From assembly GCA_018402255.1 (NCBI GenBank), contig JAGYIS010000008.1, positions 434,001 through 498,000 of the forward strand: DNA of 64,000 nucleotides, read 5' to 3'. The first letter of the stretch is position 1. Every line of letters starts with the position of its first letter. Below the pieces are notes generated by a model. The model ran no database searches, was not told where the DNA came from, and saw only the letters and a program-made list of their open reading frames with translations. Origin of the DNA: Marinobacter sp. (GTDB lineage Bacteria; Pseudomonadota; Gammaproteobacteria; Pseudomonadales; Oleiphilaceae). This document shows, piece after piece, positions 60,115 through 64,000 of this stretch. The translations under genes and the position numbers were made by a program.

Positions 60115-63100
60115 ATGCAAGGCCGTGAGCATTCACCAGACCAAGCGACTGATCAGTCAGCGGGTAAGCTGACCAGGGCGCTTGGGTATCTGGCAACCGC
60201 GGTCTGGTGGTTCATTTTTGCCATTCTGGTGGTGTTTGCTCTCTACGTCGGGCTTGGTCGCCAGCTGACCAGCCATATTGACCGCTATTCCGATGATATC
60301 TCGGCCATGCTGTCAGACCGCACCGGGCTGGCAGTGCAGGTCGGGCAGCTGTCTTCTCGCTGGCACTGGCTTGACCCCGCGGTGACCGCAACCGACCTTA
60401 CCCTTCGTCATCCTGACACCGGAGCAGCCATCGCCGAGCTTGAGCACCTGCGCCTGCGTCTGGACTTCCTGTCGTCACTTGCGCGGTTTCGGCTGGTGTT
60501 TGAGGATTTCGAAGCCGACGGATTGTCACTGACACTGACCCGTCGAGCCGGGCTTGACGTGCTTGATCCTCCGGATGAATTGAGCGACCTGACTCACCCG
60601 GGAGGACAGGATCTGCAGTCCTGGGTGAAGCTGGCGGGGCGCTGGCTGTCAGACCCGCGAGTAACGATGACCAGAATCAGCCTTGCCATCGATAATGGCT
60701 CGGGCAACCTGCGGGAACTGGATATTCCCCGGCTGGACCTGATCTACCGGCGGGGCCTGTTTCAGGCTTCCGGCCGTGCGATGCAGCCGGGAACATCAAC
60801 CCAGCTAGCCAGTTTTGCCCTGGTGGGCCAACACTTTTTCCGGGGTGAGTTTACTGGCCAGCTCTATCTGGACGTGGACTCTGGTCGATTATTCGATGGC
60901 CTGATTGATGACCTGAACTGGCGCGGTGTGCGAGTGGAAGGTTTTGATCTGGGTGGTCGAGCCTGGTTGACCTTCCGCCATGGTGAGATCGAGCAGATTC
61001 AGGGCTCTGTCCATACACCCTACCTGCAGCTTGGCGTGGATCAGCAGTCGCTGGCGCCCTTGGAAGATATCCAGGCCAGGTTTGGCTGGCGAAAAGACGC
61101 GCCGCTCCAATTACAGCAGTTGCAGTGGCAGTGGGTGGGCGACCGGGTAGAGCCCTTTGGGCTGCGGATTGAACCCGGCGCAGACGGCCATGTGCTGATC
61201 GCAGACGGTTTACCCCTGGCGCCGATCCGGCGGCTGGTGCAGGCCATTCCGCTACTGCCAGAGGTGGGTAACCGTGCTTTGACGCAATATCGGCCTGCCG
61301 GCTATCTGGATGATGTGATTCTGACCTTGCCGCAAGACACCGCCAGCTTTGAGTTATCCGCGCGCCTGCGCGATGTCTCGGTTCAGGCCGCTCAGGGGGC
61401 GCCCTCCGCCAGTGGCCTTCACGGCACAATCCTGATGAGTGCAGACCGGGGCTATGTCACCTTGGACACAGTGCAGCCTTCAAACCTCGGGTTCCCGGGG
61501 CTGTTCCTGTCCGACTGGGTGCTGAATACAATCACCGGCACCGTAGCCTGGGAGTTGGCAGGCCCCATTACCCGGGTGTTCTCCGATGACCTGACGTTTG
61601 CCTATGGTGAACAGACACTGCTGACCGGGGCCTTCGATCTCCGGCTGGACAAGTTTGGTGAGGACAACCTGGGTTTGAGCGTCGGGGTAGAGAACGGCAA
61701 CGCCTCGATGCTGACCGATTTTATCCCCGCCAAGGTGGTGGATGAGGGCTTGTATGACTGGTTAACCTCTGCCATCGCCGAAGCTGAGATCACCTCCGGT
61801 CGCTACTACGGGCACGGACGGATAGATTCTGGCGCGCCCCGGGGATCGTTTGTATCTTCCATGTGGTACGAGTTTGATCAGGCGCGGATCCGGTACGACG
61901 AGCTTTGGCCCGAGCTTGAAGCTGCCCGTGGCCGCGTTGACATTCACAATGCCGATACGCTGGTGACGCTGGAGGAGGGTCGCATCGGTGGCCTCGATCT
62001 CAGCAAAGGCGAAGTCAGAGTTGTACCGGGTGACGGCGATGCCGCAACCCGGATCAAGGTGGATGCGGAGGCCCCAGTTCCCGGAAGTGCCGTGCCGTTC
62101 TGGATGAATAACACACCCCTGGGAGAGATGGCCGGCAGCGCTACGGGCGGGCTTGAATTTGACGGCCTGTTTGAGCTCGCCTTGAACCTAGACATACCTT
62201 TACAAAGCGACGCCCAGACTGAGGTGCAGGCCAACGTAAGCACAAGCAACGGTGCGGTTGACTATCCGGCAGCGGGACTCAGTTGGACCGGTATTGAGGG
62301 CAACCTTGCTTACCATAGCACTGAGGGATTTTCGGGCGAGCCACTGGCCGCGCGCTTTCTTGGGCACCCGATTTCGGTTGAGTTTGAACAAACGATGCTC
62401 GGCGACGAGGCCGGCGGCAGGGCGTTGTCTATCCGTCAGGCAGGCCGGGTGGCCATGCCTGGATTCCTGAGGGAGCTAGGTTCAGGCGAGGAGCTTTCCC
62501 TGGGTATGGCCGGCACCATCGACTATTCCGCCGAGCTTGAAGTGACGCCTGCCGCTACCCCTCGTATTCTGGTGAGCTCAAATCTGCGCGGACTGGCGCT
62601 GGACTGGCCCGAACCGCTTGGGAAGCCGGCGGAGCAAACCGCCGAGTTGTCAGCCCGGATTGACCCGGGTGTCAGCGATGGCATCCGCATATCCGGAGAC
62701 TGGCAGGACCGCCTTGGCTTTGATTTGTTATGGAGGCGCTCGGGGTTTGATCTCGAGTTCAGCTACCTGAACCTGGCCGGACATAGCCTTGAGGATATCC
62801 GTATCAATGCCCTGAATCTGGGTGATCGGTGGGTGTTCAATACAGAATCTGAGCGTGTGCAAGGGCGCCTCATGGTGCCGGAGGAGGGGGTGATTGATGT
62901 CGATTTGCAGCGTCTTAGCCTGTCCCGATCCGAGCCCGACAGCGATTCGGATAACGCCTCGGAGCTGTTAACACTGGAGGAACAGTTGGAGGCGTTCCGG
63001 GCCCTCGAAATAGGCAGCTGGCCAGACATCGACGTTAAGCTTGATGAGTTGATGCTGGGCGACCAGAGCGCCGGGCGCTGGCAGTTCCGGCTCCGTCCTC

Positions 63101-63846
63101 AGCCATTCCGGCTGAACGTTCAGGATATCGAGGGGCAACTGCAGACGCTGATGCTCAAGGGTGACATGACCTGGAGCGTTGTCGATGATCGCGAAACCAG
63201 TCGTTTTGTCGGCGCATTGACCGGTGGCGGGCTCCGTGAGCTGGAAGCGCTGACCGGCGCACCGATTCCGCTGAACAATGAGCAAACTCACGTCGATCTT
63301 GATCTGGACTGGCCCGGCCGGCCGGATGAGATCGCATTGAGCGAGCTCAGTGGTCAGGTGAGTGTCCGGCTGGATGACGGCGTGATCATGGAGCAAAGCG
63401 GCTCAGCCCAGCTGTTCCGGATCTTTAATCTGCTCAACACCGACACGTTGTGGCGCCGACTGCGGCTGGATTTCTCCGACTTGTATGAGCGGGGCGTTGC
63501 GTTTGATGCCATTTCTGGCAAGGCTGTCATCCTGAACGGATTGGTTACCCTGGACCCGGAGTTGCAATTGGTTGGCCCGTCCGGTGCGTTCAAGCTTAAC
63601 GGCACCACCAATATGGCGGACGAAAGCCTGGATATGCGGCTGGTTCTGGTGCTGCCGGTTACCCAGAATCTGCCCCTGGCTGCCATACTGATGGGCGCCA
63701 GCGCGCCGATTGGGGGTGCGCTGTTTGTGTTGGATAAAATTCTGGGCGACCCTTTAAGTAAGCTGACCAGTGCCACCTACAGTGTCACCGGCAGCTGGAG
63801 TGACCCGAAAGTCGATCTTCGTCGGGTATTTGATACCGGTGAGTAA
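60115..63846 (+). CDS. yhdP: YhdP family AsmA-like envelope protein
   Basis: Very long (1243 aa) bridge-like envelope protein thought to carry phospholipid from inner to outer membrane. One N-terminal membrane helix (about residues 27-50, ATAVWWFIFAILVVFALYVGL) is followed by more than 1100 residues of repetitive beta-strand sequence typical of AsmA-like proteins. The C-terminal region (about 1100-1240) with RIFNLLNTDTLWRRLRLDFSDL and SGKAVILNGLVTLDPELQL is the conserved AsmA_2/YhdP end. Follows rng by 39 nt. Confidence 0.92.
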   Translation: MQGREHSPDQATDQSAGKLTRALGYLATAVWWFIFAILVVFALYVGLGRQLTSHIDRYSDDISAMLSDRTGLAVQVGQLSSRWHWLDPAVTATDLTLRHPDTGAAIAELEHLRLRLDFLSSLARFRLVFEDFEADGLSLTLTRRAGLDVLDPPDELSDLTHPGGQDLQSWVKLAGRWLSDPRVTMTRISLAIDNGSGNLRELDIPRLDLIYRRGLFQASGRAMQPGTSTQLASFALVGQHFFRGEFTGQLYLDVDSGRLFDGLIDDLNWRGVRVEGFDLGGRAWLTFRHGEIEQIQGSVHTPYLQLGVDQQSLAPLEDIQARFGWRKDAPLQLQQLQWQWVGDRVEPFGLRIEPGADGHVLIADGLPLAPIRRLVQAIPLLPEVGNRALTQYRPAGYLDDVILTLPQDTASFELSARLRDVSVQAAQGAPSASGLHGTILMSADRGYVTLDTVQPSNLGFPGLFLSDWVLNTITGTVAWELAGPITRVFSDDLTFAYGEQTLLTGAFDLRLDKFGEDNLGLSVGVENGNASMLTDFIPAKVVDEGLYDWLTSAIAEAEITSGRYYGHGRIDSGAPRGSFVSSMWYEFDQARIRYDELWPELEAARGRVDIHNADTLVTLEEGRIGGLDLSKGEVRVVPGDGDAATRIKVDAEAPVPGSAVPFWMNNTPLGEMAGSATGGLEFDGLFELALNLDIPLQSDAQTEVQANVSTSNGAVDYPAAGLSWTGIEGNLAYHSTEGFSGEPLAARFLGHPISVEFEQTMLGDEAGGRALSIRQAGRVAMPGFLRELGSGEELSLGMAGTIDYSAELEVTPAATPRILVSSNLRGLALDWPEPLGKPAEQTAELSARIDPGVSDGIRISGDWQDRLGFDLLWRRSGFDLEFSYLNLAGHSLEDIRINALNLGDRWVFNTESERVQGRLMVPEEGVIDVDLQRLSLSRSEPDSDSDNASELLTLEEQLEAFRALEIGSWPDIDVKLDELMLGDQSAGRWQFRLRPQPFRLNVQDIEGQLQTLMLKGDMTWSVVDDRETSRFVGALTGGGLRELEALTGAPIPLNNEQTHVDLDLDWPGRPDEIALSELSGQVSVRLDDGVIMEQSGSAQLFRIFNLLNTDTLWRRLRLDFSDLYERGVAFDAISGKAVILNGLVTLDPELQLVGPSGAFKLNGTTNMADESLDMRLVLVLPVTQNLPLAAILMGASAPIGGALFVLDKILGDPLSKLTSATYSVTGSWSDPKVDLRRVFDTGE

Positions 63847-63858
63847 AGGAGTAAAGCG

Positions 63859-64000
63859 ATGACCCACGTTGCCGCAATCCAGATGGTCAGCAGCCACGAC
63901 ATTGAAGGTAACCTTGCCGAGGCCAAGCGGCTGTTGCAGCAAGTGGCGGCGGATGGCGCAGAAGTGGCCGTATTGCCGGAGAATTTTGCGGTACTGGCCA
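63859..64000 (+). CDS. Carbon-nitrogen hydrolase (nitrilase family), 3' end beyond window
   Basis: First 47 codons only. THVAAIQMVSSHDIEGNLAEA and AEVAVLPENFAVLA show the nitrilase-superfamily start with the catalytic Glu in LPENF. A GGAG lies ten nt upstream. Position after yhdP matches the Pseudomonas gene order, where a Nit1-type amidase precedes tldD. Substrate (possibly deaminated glutathione) cannot be told from the fragment. Confidence 0.88.
   Translation, partial: MTHVAAIQMVSSHDIEGNLAEAKRLLQQVAADGAEVAVLPENFAVLA

Overview
The window reads as a chromosomal segment of a free-living, flagellated, aerobic gammaproteobacterium. Gene content and order resemble Marinobacter and Pseudomonas (yjeF/tsaE/amiB/mutL/miaA/hfq/hflX/hflKC, the biotin cluster, lptE-leuS-lnt-ybeX-ybeY-phoH-miaB, gatCAB/mreBCD/maf/rng/yhdP). 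The genus is an inference from protein likeness and synteny; no database was searched. There are no rRNA or tRNA genes, no CRISPR array, no prophage and no recognisable insertion sequence. Coding density is high and almost every gene is housekeeping.

Layout. 1-1.7 kb: end of motA and motB (flagellar stator). 1.7-4.6 kb: rsgA, orn, queG. 4.7-17.6 kb: a long plus-strand run nnrD-tsaE-amiB-mutL-miaA-hfq-hflX-hflK-hflC-hisZ-purA, with terminators after hfq, hflC and purA. 17.7-21.3 kb: minus-strand cmoB-cmoA, srkA-like kinase and two small membrane-anchored unknowns. 21.4-28.3 kb: FAD oxidoreductase, comF, then bioB-bioF-bioC-bioD under a BirA-like operator, followed by a tiny flagellar-like protein and a SprA-type putative metalloprotease. 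28.5-32.3 kb: two paralogous 600-residue acyl-CoA dehydrogenases, each preceded by PsrA-like operator motifs. 32.5-44.5 kb: mostly minus strand: endA, a coiled-coil protein, holA-lptE-leuS, ybeL (plus), lnt-corC-ybeY-phoH, miaB. 44.9-51.6 kb: trmH, yejK, cysDN, a PilZ protein, rimO. 52-64 kb: gatCAB (minus) divergent from mreBCD-maf-rng-yhdP and the start of a nitrilase-family gene.

The most unusual signal is a family of eight intergenic hairpin elements (24362, 37984, 38135, 42767, 43009, 44662, 51670, 51913; each 92-124 bp). Each has a 20-35 bp outer inverted repeat whose sequence differs strongly between copies but pairs almost perfectly within a copy. This encloses a conserved core with two small hairpins. 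On one strand all sixteen loops match CANGGANG, the CsrA/RsmA recognition motif, and the two GGA triplets are always 23-25 nt apart. Six of the eight lie in three inverted pairs with the same relative orientation. They could be REPIN-like mobile hairpins, RNA-level CsrA-binding modules, or both.

Three otherwise complete genes (bioF, lnt, endA) each carry a single-base frameshift. Since lnt is essential in E. coli and its catalytic Cys lies beyond the shift, base-call errors are a serious possibility. Other points of note are the absence of bioH from the biotin operon, a CysN with a degenerate APS-kinase tail, and an apparent ATT start codon for mreC.
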